DNA from: Breviolum minutum Mf 1.05b.01
Taxonomy: Eukaryota > Sar > Dinophyceae > Suessiales > Symbiodiniaceae
Direction: 5' to 3'
DNA length: 64,000 bases
Assembly (NCBI GenBank): GCA_000507305.1
Contig: DF239109.1
Coordinates: 62,001-126,000 of the forward strand
In this document: positions 49,906 to 62,872 of the stretch, piece after piece
Layout: each line of letters opens with the position of its first letter
Position numbering within the stretch: position 1 is the first letter of the stretch
The notes under the pieces: generated by a model
What the model saw: the letters and a program-made list of their open reading frames with translations, nothing else
What the model was told of the DNA's origin: nothing
Database searches by the model: none
Position numbers and translations under genes: made by a program

Positions 49906-50022
49906 TATTGTTCCAGTTTGCTTTTTTTGGGCGTATTGTCAAGTACAGGACACATTGTGGTTTACCCACACTTGGAAAAATCCTTGGATGTGTTAAAGTA
50001 CCATTCTTCGCCTGCTACAAGA

Positions 50023-50123
50023 ACTAGGTGGTGGTTTCAAATATTTTTTATGTTCACCCCGAAAATTGGGGAAGATTCCCATTTTGACTCATATTTTTCA
50101 GATGGGTTGGTTCAACCACCAAC
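50023..50123. mobile_element. MITE-like element, family C
   Basis: CTAGGTGGTGGTTTCAAATA and GGTTGGTTCAACCACCAACT ends; the interior matches 32697 and 37802. Confidence 0.72.
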
Positions 50124-50142
50124 TGCATAATTACTTGTCATC

Positions 50143-50218
50143 GCTCACATGCTTTTTACACCTTTTGGGTGGGCTGCTTCAATGGGTTTTAAAAAATCCA
50201 CTGGGTTGAAACCACCTG
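50143..50218 (+). repeat. Dispersed repeat, family H
   Basis: TTTTGGGTGGGCTGCTTCAA and flanks recur at 62798-62872, about 88 percent alike by eye; reads GWAASMGFK. Confidence 0.7.
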
Positions 50219-50390
50219 CTACAAGAATAGACCTTAAAAATCCCAACATGATTTGTGGCTCAAAGACGACTGCTCGAATTGATATTGAAGCCATGGCTGC
50301 CCACGACAAATCGTGTGTTGGGGTATCCCAAAACGGAAGTGGAGATGTCGGCATGGTCCGTCATGTCTCAAGCTTTCCGAGTCCTGAAAC

Positions 50391-50495
50391 GGGTGTTTCT
50401 AAAAATAGGGGTACCCCAAAATGGATGGTTTATAATGAAAAACCCTATTAAAATGGATGTTTTGGGGGTAATTACCACTATTTTCGGAAACATCC
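50391..50495. mobile_element. MITE-like element, family J
   Basis: GGGTGTTTCTAAAAATAGGGG at the left and CCACTATTTTCGGAAACATCC at the right are inverted; reads NRGTPKWMVYNEKPY, another ghost peptide I recall from such genomes. Confidence 0.65.
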
Positions 50496-50734
50496 AAACA
50501 GGGTTTGTGATGAATGTCCCTTGTTCTGGGGGGGTTGTGAAGCAGCACCCTCCGGAGCTTAAAATGATGGGTAATCCACCTGTTGTTGTGATGTTTGAGG
50601 GTGGAACTGGAAGGGAAAAAACACAGAATGCCTTTGGAAGAGGAGAGTTCTCAGTTGAAAGCTGTTGAAATCCAGAAATGCTAGTAAAATATGCTGTCGC
50701 AATGATCTCGACATGGAAATGGAAACAACAAAAA

Positions 50735-50890
50735 GCCCAGAAAATAAAAAAAAAAAAGGAACAAAAGAGAACAAAAAAGAATGAAACAACGCAGAAATCC
50801 ATGGGAATTTCGGAAAACCTATCAAAAAAAAGGCATCCAAACATCCAAAAATCCAAAAATCCCGAAAAAAAAAACACCAAACATTCATGG
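50735..50890. repeat. Purine-rich low-complexity tract
   Basis: A/G-rich plus strand with several A8-A12 runs. It creates a false 224-residue Phe-rich frame on the minus strand. Confidence 0.8.
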
Positions 50891-51863
50891 GTTTTGTGAC
50901 CCTGGTTGGTGGTGACCCTTCCCCCCCTTTGCAACCAAGGCGCAGCCGGTGGCCTGCTGCACGGAGCAAAGTCTCGTTGGGGTTTCCAGCCCAGTGGGTT
51001 TCGTTTCTGGAGTTTCGGTGGAGGGTTGGGGGCGATCACCACCTGACATGTATGAAATCCTGTGGATCATGGGATAAACTACCATATCAAGTCTCAAGTA
51101 GTGTAGGAGTTCTTCCATCAAGAGTCGCTAAGGATCATATTGAGGATGATGATAGAATCCCTGATAAGGATGAAAGCTATGTAATAGCATAGGAGCACTC
51201 CTATCATTATAGGCTGATTATAGTATGATAAGGGGGAACAACACAAGAAACACTGATATAGCACTCAAGCTGATCATGATGATGAAGACAAAAGAACCGT
51301 TTGATATTTTTCAAATTGGTCACATATTGATGTCCAAAGTCAGTCAGACAAAGATCCAATGTCAGGCCCGTCATGGTTCGGCTGAAAACTCTAATAACTT
51401 CGTCCCAACAACACTTTTTCAAACTCATGCTTCAAGGGGAGGGGGAGGGAAACGTGTCCCGAAGCTCAGATAAAAAGATCTTGAAAGGCTGAAAAAAAAA
51501 CTGGGCACCTCTCAAAACATCTTGGTTGGTTGGGAGGTTAAGGTGAATTTGATTGGTTCCCTTGTATGAATTTGTGGTACTACAATTAGTAGTCAGCAAC
51601 ACCCCCGGTAAATCTGATTGGTTTCTTTGTTCGAAAGCCGTTTCTTCTTTTTTGTTTCAAACCTTTTTGTTGGGAGTTTTGAGAGTCGTTTCATTGTTGA
51701 CCAGCACAACTTGCACCTGTTGGTTCAATAGAAATTCATATCTCAAAATGGCTGGGGTTGTGGGTGTGAAGCTTATGCAGCTTTGAAAGAAAGACGGGCG
51801 GTCCATGAATCGTCAAGGAGACAGATATGTAGCAAATACACGGAAAAGTGTTTGTGTATAGAA

Positions 51864-51982
51864 TACCCCCCTGAAACTAGCATAGCCCCTGAAAATGGAT
51901 GGCTGGAAGTTGGAAGACGATCGGTTCCATTTCCTTTTGGGATACCAGCTCGTCAGGTGCTATGTTAGTATCAGAGTGGGTA
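51864..51982. mobile_element. MITE-like element, family A
   Basis: TACCCCCCTGAAACTAGCAT at the left; CTATGTTAGTATCAGAGTGGG at the right. Confidence 0.6.
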
Positions 51983-52743
51983 GTGTTCTTCCATGGGAAG
52001 AATCGGACTTATCTAGATGCCATAGTTTTTCAATGAATCGCGAGTTCACAGAAACACCCCCCAAAACAAGGTGCTTGGAATCAGGTGTTGCAATTTACCT
52101 AAACAAAAGTTGCCGGCCTAGAGGAGTGAACTCTTGTTGTTTGAATTGAGACGAGGGGTGTAAACTTCCATCTTAAACTGAGGCAAAACCCGTTCAAGGA
52201 GGTTGCCCCTCACGTCACGAGCAAGCGGAGGTGTTTCTGCTTGGGGGGTGGGTTTGGGGAGCTACTAGTCGACCAGGTTTGGATGTGTAGTGGCATGGAG
52301 GGAACGTTTTGGTATCCGCAATCCTCTCATGCCGCACAGTTTTGTTCAGAATACCCTTGTCAACCCATCTTAAACATCTTTCCACAACAAGGAAAAAAGA
52401 GCACACAAAGCCTTCGAAAAATGGCTCAACCGAGACCGTCATAGCTCTGGGTTAAAAAAAAAACGAGAACACTACAAAAGACTTCGCCAGCCTCATCTCA
52501 AGAAATCCAGCTACACAACTACATTTAATTTAGGTTGGTGAATTGATTCTCTTGCTGGCAAAGTGTACTCCACAAAGGAAAGGTAGTGTTAGCACCAAGA
52601 TGTTTGGTTCTTTCAGGGTCTTTCATGTCATAGTGGTTTACAGGATTCGACATTTTTTTACGACCACCAGAATGAATTGTTGGCTTTGAGAAAAAGGATT
52701 CAAACAGGGAATGTATCCTTATAGTCGTTCCAAAGGTACCCTA

Positions 52744-52869
52744 TACTTTGGGGTTGTCACCCCTTCCCAGCAATAGTCAGTAGTTGAAAGGAAAAGTATC
52801 ACCTACAAAACAAGTGATGCTTTTTTTGGTCACTGGGAAGGGGAACAACCCAACCCATACTGTTTCCAT
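52744..52869. mobile_element. MITE-like element, family G-like
   Basis: GTTGTCACCCCTTCCCAG and CTGGGAAGGGGAACAAC are inverted; internal CACCTACAAAACAAGTG. Confidence 0.65.
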
Positions 52870-53054
52870 GTAACCTCCTTTATGTTTGGGCACATAACTC
52901 TAGTAGTATCCCTGCAGTTTGAATGGAGTGACGCTGATGTGCCTGAATCCGCGACCTGCTGGAGGCAAGCCCCACAGGGTCACAAACTGTAAGGATTGAT
53001 GTCAGGACTGAGGGAGGACCTCGTGGAAGAAAACCTGATTAGGGAAAAAAAGGG

Positions 53055-53136
53055 GATGAAATCCTACCCGGTCAAATGGGGAGCCTTAGCAAGCCATTAT
53101 AAGGATCCCGGATCCCTATTAAACAACCAGGATTTC
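53055..53136 (+). repeat. Dispersed repeat, family D
   Basis: GATGAAATCCTACCCGGTCA to TTAAACAACCAGGATTTC; closest to the copy at 15606. Confidence 0.65.
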
Positions 53137-54365
53137 AATGGAAAGCAAGGCCAATGATTTCCATTCGATTCGAAGTTCTTCAACTTCACCCAGGGTTTGC
53201 TATACGTTGCCGTTGGGACTGAAAATGATGATCATCATCCATCCTGTTTTTTTGTGATGTTAAAGGCGGACATGACATTCATCGCAAACCCCGACACCCC
53301 CAAAAGCTTATGAAAATTGAGGGATTCTGACCTTCGAAGTTGCTGAAGGTTTGTTTGCAATGTGTACTCTATGATGGGACATGAACATGATAGGTGTTTT
53401 TGTTGGCCGTTCCCAAGCCTGACGTTCTGGCTTTTTGAGAATCCCTTTGAATAATACCTTTCTGATAGAAATCCCCAAAGCTAACCACGTCTGCTAATCT
53501 CGAGAGGATGGATCGATGAGACGATTCTAGGGTGACACTTTGAGCAAGCACAATTTCAACAAGAGCTTTTTCGCTGGTATGTTTCCTTAAATTCCAAAGC
53601 AGCAACCGAAACCAACAGTTGACAACCGTTTGATGTAACACCGAGTTCGACCTCATTCGCATTGGTTATACGTCATGAACCATCAATCCCTCCCTTCCAT
53701 TCGCTTGTTTCACTCATATCATGGCAGATTACCAGAGAGGAGTAGCCATGACTGGTATCGAGCTGTGGTGAGATTTACAACCCCCATAAAAAGGTGCTTT
53801 GTATCGGCAAGGCTTGGTGAAAATATTGCTGCACCTCTGTAGAATATTGGTAATCCCGGAATACTTGGTAAAATGTATTGTATCGGTATTTTTTTCTTGA
53901 ATTCAGGGTTTTCAGATTGGCGAAAGATTGATTCACCCAGAGAAGTACATCAGTTTTTCTGCGGTAACACAAAGGAAAATATTTTGTCGTTTTCTGGTAA
54001 TTGTATTTGTTACCTGGAAATATGATGAAATCCATAGCTAGCTATATTAGATTCCAACCTATGGACAATTGAGGATCTTTTTTTGTTGCGTTACTGTTTT
54101 AACTTCAAAACCATGATGCTCTTCCACTGCTCCATACTATTTTCATCAATTTTCGACGAATTCAATATCTTGAAAGAGGATTTCCCGATATTTTTGATGG
54201 ATTTCCCCTGGACGTGAATTTTACCCCTGGATTTCCCCAGTGATTTTTGCAGCAGCTGCAGATTTGTCTGTGTTTGTCTCTAACTTCTCCTAGGAGTCCA
54301 TCCAGACACAGTGCGAGTCCAGCAACATCCAGGTGCATCATGGCATCACATACACCTCCTGGAAA

Positions 54366-54472
54366 GTATTGTTGATGAAAAAAGTCCTGCACCACCTGGG
54401 ATTCATAAAGCCTTGTAACTAATGAGATAAACTACCTATCAACTGGTGCAGGATTTCCTCAATCAACAGTAA
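54366..54472. mobile_element. MITE-like element, family B
   Basis: GTATTGTTGATGAAAAAAGTC at the left; TCCTCAATCAACAGTAAC at the right; internal CTGCACCACCTGGGATTCAT as at 42861. Confidence 0.72.
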
Positions 54473-55403
54473 CAGCGAAAACTCCTGCAAAATCGTGGTG
54501 AAGGGAGACTCTTTCTCCCACGTGGAAGTGGAGAATGGATCCATTTTCCACGTCCATGATTATGGGTGGAATGGTAATTTTGTTGGTGCTTTAGAGCTTT
54601 GTTTGTTGCTTGAAAAACCAACACTGAACGCTGAGACGATTCCAAATAGGTGAGGAAATATGATAGAGCAAGCCACTTTTTTTGCAGAACGGTCGAATGT
54701 GTTCAAGATTCCTTCCCTTTTGGTACCTCACTCTGCAAGAGAGGCTGTGGCCAACAAAACACATCCCTGAAATGCGGAAGTGACAACAAAGAAAAGACCC
54801 AGGAAATAGTCTGCGGAACTTCTTCAGAAACGACATGAAAAGAGACAAAATGCCCTCAAGTCGAGAAACGTTCAGTAGGTGAACCTACCCCCATCTTCCT
54901 ATAGGTAAGAAGTCACTAACTGCCACCCGACCCTATCATTTTCCCCGATGGTACTGATGCCCACTGTTTGGCGACAATGGTCCCCCAGTCCCTCCAGCAA
55001 CGACTTGAGCTTTTCTCGAAGGGCTCGAGATGTTGGGGCACTTCTCTCCCCTGTGCAGTTCAAAGCAGTCAGGGAGTCCCAAGAAGCCAAGATTATTTTT
55101 TTTGTTGCGGATGTGTGGGGTTTTTTGTTGGTGGTGGTGTTGGGATGACTAAGAATGGAAGAGAACTGGGTGGTGCTTGTGGGATTTCGAGCTTTGCTAT
55201 ATTAAAAAAGGGGTTCAGAAGCAGCCAGTCTTTGATGCTGAGTTGACGTTTCTACTCAATTTTGTCTCCATGCTACCTCATTCCACCTGAACCGACTCGA
55301 GGCGCGTGGGCAACCATCGCCGCGCAATCTGCGGCTCACCAGGGGTGTGGTGGCCAAGATCGACAAGGGAAGGTTGTGGTTTGGAGGGTGGAATTTCAGT
55401 TTC

Positions 55404-55503
55404 CATTCCCGAAAACTGACATGGCACCTGAAAATGAACCCCTGGAAAAGGAGATTCCTATTGACGACACCATCATTTTTAGGGTCTTAGTTTTCCAGGT
55501 GTA
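55404..55503. mobile_element. MITE-like element, family A
   Basis: CATTCCCGAAAACTGACATGG at the left; TTAGTTTTCCAGGTGTA at the right. Confidence 0.6.
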
Positions 55504-56175
55504 CAGGTTAGTTTGGGAAAGAAAAGGGAATTCAGTTCAACTGTACTCGGCCATTGGTGATTTTTGGTAGTGGACCACCAGTTGGTGGTGAGGTTTCCTG
55601 ATTGGAAGATTGGACTGTAAATCAACGAGGATAACGGAGTTTTGTTGTCCGTTGTCGCCAGAGATTCGGGTGTTTAAGTTGCTCTTTTCTTAGCAGAACT
55701 GTCACAGGGATCTCTATTTCATAACCCAACAAACAGCCTGCCAAGGCAGGCTTTCTCTCGGGGCAGACCTGGTGGTAAAACATCATGGGTCCTGAGAGGT
55801 TGTCTCATTGACGCCAAGCCCACAACAAACAGAACCGGGTAGAAGTTGTTTTCCATAGCTGGGAAGATTTTTGGTGATGCCCCACCAATCTTTGCAAGCC
55901 CAGCGACCATTTTTGGTGATGCGAAACAACAACTGAGCAAACCTAATAGGCCAAGTGTTCAATGGTCAATGTGGCTCCTCCTCAAGACCTGAAACCTCGT
56001 TCAACGCCAGCCACAGGAGACACACCTAGGACTCCTGTTGGGGGGGAGGAACTGTAGGGGCAGGGTGGCTTTCAGATAATAATTTTTGTGCAACCTGTGC
56101 CTGTGCTAGTGAAGAGTGATGCATTTAAGGCAAGGTGACACTACTGACGTACCATTGTATACTGAACCCTCAGGC

Positions 56176-56200
56176 AAAACAAACAAACAAACAAACAAAC
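56176..56200. repeat. (ACAA)n microsatellite
   Basis: Five or so AAAC units. Confidence 0.85.
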
Positions 56201-56507
56201 CCCAAGAAAAATATGTCCCATCCTGCGTTGCGAGTCAGTTCCAGAGAAACCCATTGCAATCAATTTGTAGTGAGGATAGGCTGCTGGATGAAAGAATCTT
56301 GAACAAAATGAAGCAGACGAGCAATGGCAAGATGATTGGATGATTCAAGCAGAATTCCACATGTTTGTTCAAACTGGCACCCAAATGCTCAGCCTAACCA
56401 AATCAAAATGCGAAATCGATCCAAGTAATAAGTGGAAGAAAAAGTATGGGCCGCAACTCCGGTCCGACCTCGAATCTTGCACTCCACAAGTTTTATATAG
56501 ATATAAA

Positions 56508-56580
56508 AAAATGATTATATTTAAAAGGAGTCACCTGTTCCGAACCATCGTTTGGGTATCCATGTTATCAGGGCGTAAGT
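56508..56580. mobile_element. Fragment of a family A element
   Basis: ATTTAAAAGGAGTCACCTGTT and GGTATCCATGTTATCAGGG match the right half of the copy at 20920. Confidence 0.5.
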
Positions 56581-57236
56581 AAAAGAAAGGACCCATGGCT
56601 AAAAGCAGGTCCCTAATTTTTGTGTGAGTGCTATTGACAACACTGAACATGGTCGAGGTCTCTCCTAAAGCATTGGGAATTGGTACCTGTGATGTTCAAC
56701 CTGAACTTGCAGGATACAAGTGCCTTTCACTATGGCGTTGATGGCGCTCATGACCAGCTCAGCCACTTTGCAGCAAGGATGGGTAGTTTCGTCACAAATG
56801 TAGTGTAATCACCATGAATCATCATAAATCATCGTGTCCACAAGTATAAGTCATCATCGTCATTGTCATCATCCCAGCATTTTAGGTGCTTAATTTCCTA
56901 CCAATCTCCCGCCCAGAATCCTGATGCCAACATGAGGTCTTTTTCTCCTGCGCGGCAATGTTTTTACCGTTCCTCGGCCAGTTGAAGATCTGAAGATCTC
57001 GACACCTATCCACTGTTGCAGTGTTTGGGCAGGACCTGAAGCGTATCATTCATCCCCATGTTTCTCTACGTTCGATGTTCATTTCACGGTCAAACCCTCG
57101 GGAACCAGTGATCCGAACTCCCGAGCCGACGACTGAAAGATTGAGGCTCGAACTTTTCACAAGGCTCAACGGGAGGTTGTTTTTTTTTACTTTGAAATGA
57201 AAATGTTCATGAAATTGAAAAAGAGGGGTTGAACTG

Positions 57237-57330
57237 CTACATCCCTGAAATGAAACGAATGGATACCCCTAATGTATTTCTTATGAAATTATTAGATAAT
57301 TTTGGGGGTGTCCAGCTATCAAATTTCGGG
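57237..57330. mobile_element. Degenerate family A element
   Basis: TACATCCCTGAAATGAAACGA at the left and ATAATTTTGGGGGTGT at the right; poorly preserved. Confidence 0.35.
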
Positions 57331-58583
57331 GGACATAGCCCTTGTCTCTGAAATCTCTTCTAATATGGAGCTAAAGTGATACTAGAAAGTAGGCTCTGGA
57401 TGATGACTTGGAGGTCTTTGTTTTTCCTAAGTAGACAGTCATGGCAAGGTTTGGATGCGCATGATATCAATGGCACCATGGCACCGTGGCAAACTCTTTG
57501 GATAAGGGGGTGTACCATGGAAAACTCTAGGGCAGCACTCACCCAACGTGCTCAGATTCTTCCAGGTCTCCAGGCCAAAAAAAGACCAGATGGCAAAGAA
57601 GAAAAGGACAAATCTGAGGAAAAAACCTTAACAAAAAAAACTCCGAAAATTCAACAACTTTGTGACTTTGTCAGGTCAATTCGTTCAAACTCGTTGACGT
57701 CCTGTGAAGGTCCTGTACTTAGCAGCGTAGCATGTACTCTGTGCACCTGGGATCGGGATGTTTTCCGTTTTTGCCCTGAAAAAGCGTATCAAAAATCCCG
57801 TAGAATCCACAAGAAAGGGGTTATAATATGCAACAGAGTACAGAGTGACTAGGGTCAGGAAGATCTAAGCAAAGCTTGCAACGTTTGCAACGTTTACAAA
57901 GTTCATCCGGGTGTGTCGTTTTCACCTTTATTTTGCCTAAGGGTTTCTTGTGTTGTTTGCTTTAACTTCCTTGGCATTCAATGCATCATACATCTCGAAG
58001 TTATTTTGTTCATACGAGAAACCCAGAAATTACAAACTATCAAACCAAAGCAACACTTCCAGGTAGACTGATTGATGCAGTGAAGCGCATGATGCGGCCT
58101 GACATCATTCAACCTCGGGGATGAATGGAATGATCTGGCAATGTAAATAGGTGAAGCGCCATGAGGTGAAACGTAGATGGCTGCAGCTTCACTTGACAAA
58201 TTGGAATGCATCAATTTGTCCAAGTAAAATCTGATCCTTTCTCCAGAATTCATATCCGTTTTTTGACGCCTCCGTTACCCTGAAATTGTGACTTTAGATC
58301 ATGAGTTCTCTCAAAATCATGATTTACACTGAATCTACACACACTGTTTATCTATTTGTTGATTCTGATTTCATGCTTGTACTAATTTTACAAGATTTGA
58401 TCAGTGGGTTGGTTGCAATGGCCATGTCAAGTGTCGTTAATGTCAACTTAGGTGCGTTGCAGATTCAAACAGACTTGGTCGATCAGCTCGGGGCACTCAG
58501 AGGTTCTCCATCCATGCAGGGAAGATGGTAGCATTTCCACACGCATTTGTGTCACCAGGTTTCACTTAAATTTATCCAACGCA

Positions 58584-58625
58584 GCAACAACAACAACAAC
58601 AACAACAACGACGACAACAACGACG

Positions 58626-58698
<73 letters not shown>

Positions 58699-58699
58699 G
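58584..58699. repeat. (CAA)n microsatellite
   Basis: About 115 bp of CAA with four CGA variants near the left end; the long Thr/Asn/Val frames here are artefacts of it. Confidence 0.95.
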
Positions 58700-58824
58700 A
58701 ACTGTGCTGATTTTGTCGGTGTTGGGAATTTGGTGATGTTGAAGATTGTTGTCACATTCTGTAGGGCATTTGTCAGTCTTACTTAGTGATGTTTCTCTGA
58801 AACTGAGACCCAAATGAGCGAAAT

Positions 58825-58934
58825 TGCCCTGAAACGAACAGCAAAAGCCTCTGAAAATAGGCTGAATCCCAAAAAGGAAAAGATCATCTTCCAAGCATCC
58901 ATTTCAGGTGCAAGCTGTGAGTTTCAGGGTGGGT
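58825..58934. mobile_element. MITE-like element, family A, degenerate
   Basis: GCCCTGAAACGAACAG at the left; GTGAGTTTCAGGGTGGG at the right. Confidence 0.5.
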
Positions 58935-58955
58935 AGACTCTAAAAGTCTTTGGCA

Positions 58956-59072
58956 TACACCCCCGAAAACTAACATGGACCCTAAAAATGATGGTTGCTA
59001 ACAGGAATCTCCTCTTCTAGGGGTTCATTTTCCGGTTCCATGTTAGTTTNATGTTAGTTTTCGGGGGTGTAC
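58956..59072. mobile_element. MITE-like element, family A, right end duplicated at N
   Basis: TACACCCCCGAAAACTAACAT at the left, exact complement ATGTTAGTTTTCGGGGGTGTA at the far right. ATGTTAGTTT occurs on both sides of the single N at 59050. Confidence 0.78.
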
Positions 59073-62000
59073 AATCTTTTTCCCAACATGTTGGGGGGGA
59101 TTCCGTTGTTCATTTCATCTTCATTTTGACAGGCGTGCAATGAGGAATCGTCCCAAACATGAAATTTGTGCTCGGGGATCAGTTCGATTTTGTTCGATTT
59201 TTGCTACCACTAGCACCACCAGCGTAAAAGTGAAGATCAAGAAGAGGGAATAGGTATAAGTCAAAACTTCCTCATGTGCGGCCCCTTTGTATTGAGATGT
59301 CGATTTTTTTCATCCATGTGCTGGAAGCATGAGATTTAATAGTTTGCTGTTTTCATGACAGCCTCAAAAACGAAGCATAGAATCGCTTATGGCTTTCCCA
59401 TGAAGGGGGTATTCCCTGCATAGAGAATATCATATCAGGTATCAGGTCCTTAATGAAGCCTTAATGGTTCTCATGGTTCAAAGCCGGCAAGTCATTTTTT
59501 CACTCCAAACGGAGTAGTAGAATTCCCTAGGAACGAAACGATAAGTTTAGTATAGCCTGTAGGAACAGCTCAAGCAAGAGTTGACATGTCAAGGTTGCTG
59601 ACTACAGATGTACCAGAGGCTCCTGCTGGACCTGAGGAGTAATGTTGGGCATATCCCCCGTGCAAAGATACTCAAAGAATGGGATGATCGTTAGTTTGGG
59701 GTTCCCTTATGAGATTTATGAATCTCAACAAAAAAACACTCCTAGAAGGGCACAACCTGTGGCTTCAGGACAATCTATGGGAACATTCGAAACGAATCTT
59801 TAAGCCCATGATTTGGGGAGTTTTCAAGGTGAAACGAAGTAGAAAGATTCGAATTGTGAAGTGTTTTTTTTTCCCGCAAGTGGCGTTGAAAACTGCGAGT
59901 CTTGTAGAACTTCTAGCTGGACCACGCCAGCAACTTGAAAGTGTGGATATCTATTGATGGTCTAATCGTGGACTACCGATGTAGACAAGGTGTTTAAAAC
60001 CAATAAAAGACTGCTGTAACCACAGTTGAGGTAGTTTTAGTAGTGCAGTATCACCGTCAACCATTGTATAATAGTAGGATTTCAACCATCAAGTAGCAAG
60101 GTTTAAAGGTTAAGTTGCAGGATTTGAAGCTCATCAACAGTAGCATGATGTGAAATGATTGAAGGTTTGAAAGGCCTTGAAAAATCTGCGAAATGTGACC
60201 TGGGTTACTAGGTTAACTGAGTAGAATCTTCATGACAGAAAACGGTACCAGCATTTCGCATTGAGCCCTCCTGGATGAATCGGTGTAATAACTGCTTGAC
60301 AGATTTTCAACTGCCAGAAGGATGTGTCACTTTTACTTAGGACGTAGGAAAGTTAAGAAAATATGGGCATTTATTATATATACTCAAATAGGGAAGAGAC
60401 AGCAGATCGCCATCAATGGAGTCCTACTGAAAATCCAATGCATGACAGAATGACATCCCGATCCTGGAAAAAAAATTATGTTCCCCAATGCATTCGGTAT
60501 AGAAAAAAGGTCCAGTTGCAATCAGCACAAAACGTACAAACTGTGGTTTTTCCGTAGGTTTGGATGGTCACTGAACTATACGTACCCTATATCTATACAT
60601 ACATCAAATGTACATCCATACATATGTATTTTTCCATATAGTACATCATCCATCCACAGGTGTTTATCCATGTGATTGTATGCAAATTATATGTACCATC
60701 CCAAAAAAGCGACTTAGACTCTGGTTGTAGGGACCCAGGCGTTTGAAAAGTCTTGTGTTTTGTGCATGGGTTTTGTCCCCCGACGGGCCAGGTTTCACTT
60801 TTCCGAAGTTTGGATTTGATCGCCCGTAGTGTTGACGAACTGCAGATTTTAGGCAACAAAGCCATTGATTTGGTGCCCCTGGGAACAGGTGCATGCTGGT
60901 TGAATGGACATAGTCCGGCGGTTACCTGTTGACTCCTGTTGATTGATACATACTTGTAGTGACACATCCAAGCCGGTATGGGATTTCTGTATGGGTGTGT
61001 CTTCAAAATGAGAAACGGAGCTCACAAAATATCTCCGATAGAAGTGCGATTGGATTTGGGGCTCCCCGCCCGCAACTGAGTTTCTGGAAATGAGGTGACA
61101 TCTAAGGCATCTAGTTTTACTAGTATTTTTTGTTCACATTTTGGAAGCTATCCATTTTTTGGGAGGTAGCATCCCCCTATGTTGCGGGCAACGATTCAGA
61201 GGTTTGGTCGGCTTAGGTTCGATTTGGTAAATTCTTGTCCTGGGAACTTCTGACACTGGATACGTCTTGGAGAATGGACTGGAAGATCTGGTGAAGAAAA
61301 CAAACCCCGACCTGACCTGAAGAGTGACTCAAACATTGTGTTTTTTTAATATTTCTAGCTACTGTACTCTATTATTCAGGAATATCAAGATTATAACCAG
61401 CCTTTCTACCAGCCATATTGACCAACTAGTTTTTTTGTAGGGAATGTCACCAGGTCCACCAGGGTTTCGAAAAACTCTGCGATGCACCCACGATTGCATG
61501 TCTGCATCTCTCACTTACACCACCAAGTTACATCACGCCAAACTTCCTTCACGAATAGAAAGAAACTAATGTCCTTATGTGGTTTATAAGTATGTATATA
61601 ACTATTTATAGATATTTATAGCCACCTAGTTATATCTATCATATGTCCTATGTATCATATCCACCCCTACGAAATCACCAACGACATGTTACCGAACCAG
61701 GTATGGGGTCAGATGGTCACGAAGAAGAAGTTCGAACCATCATGGAACCTACGAAGTGAAATACTGAGTGGGGTGGTTTTCAGTGATGGGGAGGGGCCTT
61801 GGTTTTTTTCGGGGATTTCGTTGATGGGCCTTGAGTTTTTTCGTGCAGATTGAAGTAAATGTTCATCGCTGAATTTTGTGGTTGAAGTTCATCGCGAAAG
61901 CCGGAGAAAATTCATTCAGTCCAAGCATGATCATCCAGATGCTTGTCAAATAATGCCTCCTCACAAGGTCCCGATGCCCGAAGAGAGGCTGGTGGGACAA

Positions 62001-62703
62001 GTGGTTTCTGGAATCATTCTGCCGATGTCCAAAACCACCGAGCCTCAAACCACCTAAAGTGGCACACATTAGGGTGAATGTTCGATAGTTTCCATACGCT
62101 TCCGTCGTTTCCGGACAACCTCCCAGGAAAAGTGTGCTTTAGCGAACATTGCATTTTTTCAAAATTCCATGCATGGTCCATGGGAAGTCCTAAGTTTTGG
62201 GTAAAGGATCCTGGAAAACAAAAGGTTAAACGGATACTGGTGGGGTAGAAGTGGGCGAAGTTACACCAAGTTCACCCAAAAAAAAACTCAGACTCCAAGC
62301 TGGAACCAGCAGGGGAATGCCGTGGTAGGCTAACCTTTGGGGTGGTGGCCCCCACTGTGAAAAGAAATATACATCTGATGTTAAGTGTTTCTTTGTTTGG
62401 TGATCCCCGAATACTTGATATTTTAAGAGCCAATCTCTTTCTCTACCAGCCACTTTAAGAAGGTGATGTTGTTGGTGTTTATTGTTTCGAATTGAAATAG
62501 ATGTTCGCTGCTCAACAAAAGGTAGGTTTTTCTGGCACTTTCACCCAGCAGGTGGCCATGCGAGCTTGGGCAGAGATATCTTCGCAACAGGAAGGTGTGG
62601 AAGTTTTGAGAAGCTGGGAAGGTCAGATATTATTTTTTTTCGGGGATGTGTTGGAAAAACAATATGTCGCAACCAAAAAACACGAAAATGAATGAGGCAT
62701 AAT

Positions 62704-62797
62704 TACCCTCCAGGGAACTAACATATCCCCCCAAAATGGCATTTTGAAGATGATTTTCCTTTTCCCAAAGTGGGATATGTTAATTCCCTGGAGGGTA
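62704..62797. mobile_element. MITE-like element, family A, well preserved
   Basis: TACCCTCCAGGGAACTAACAT and ATGTTAATTCCCTGGAGGGTA pair with one mismatch over 21 bp; with inner ATATCCC/GGGATAT the hairpin is longer still. Confidence 0.82.
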
Positions 62798-62872
62798 CTT
62801 GTCATTGCTCACTTGCTTTTTACAGCTTTTGGGTGGGCTGCTTCAATGGGTTTTAAAATCCACTGGATTTGG
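62798..62872 (+). repeat. Dispersed repeat, family H
   Basis: ACTTGTCATTGCTCACTTGC to TTTTAAAATCCACTGG; pairs with the copy at 50143. Confidence 0.7.

Noticed and set aside
50368-51042. 224-codon Phe-rich minus-strand frame
   Set aside because: Produced by a purine-rich tract and an inverted-repeat element on the plus strand.
58452-58894. Thr-, Asn- and Val-rich frames of up to 110 codons
   Set aside because: Translation of the (CAA)n microsatellite.
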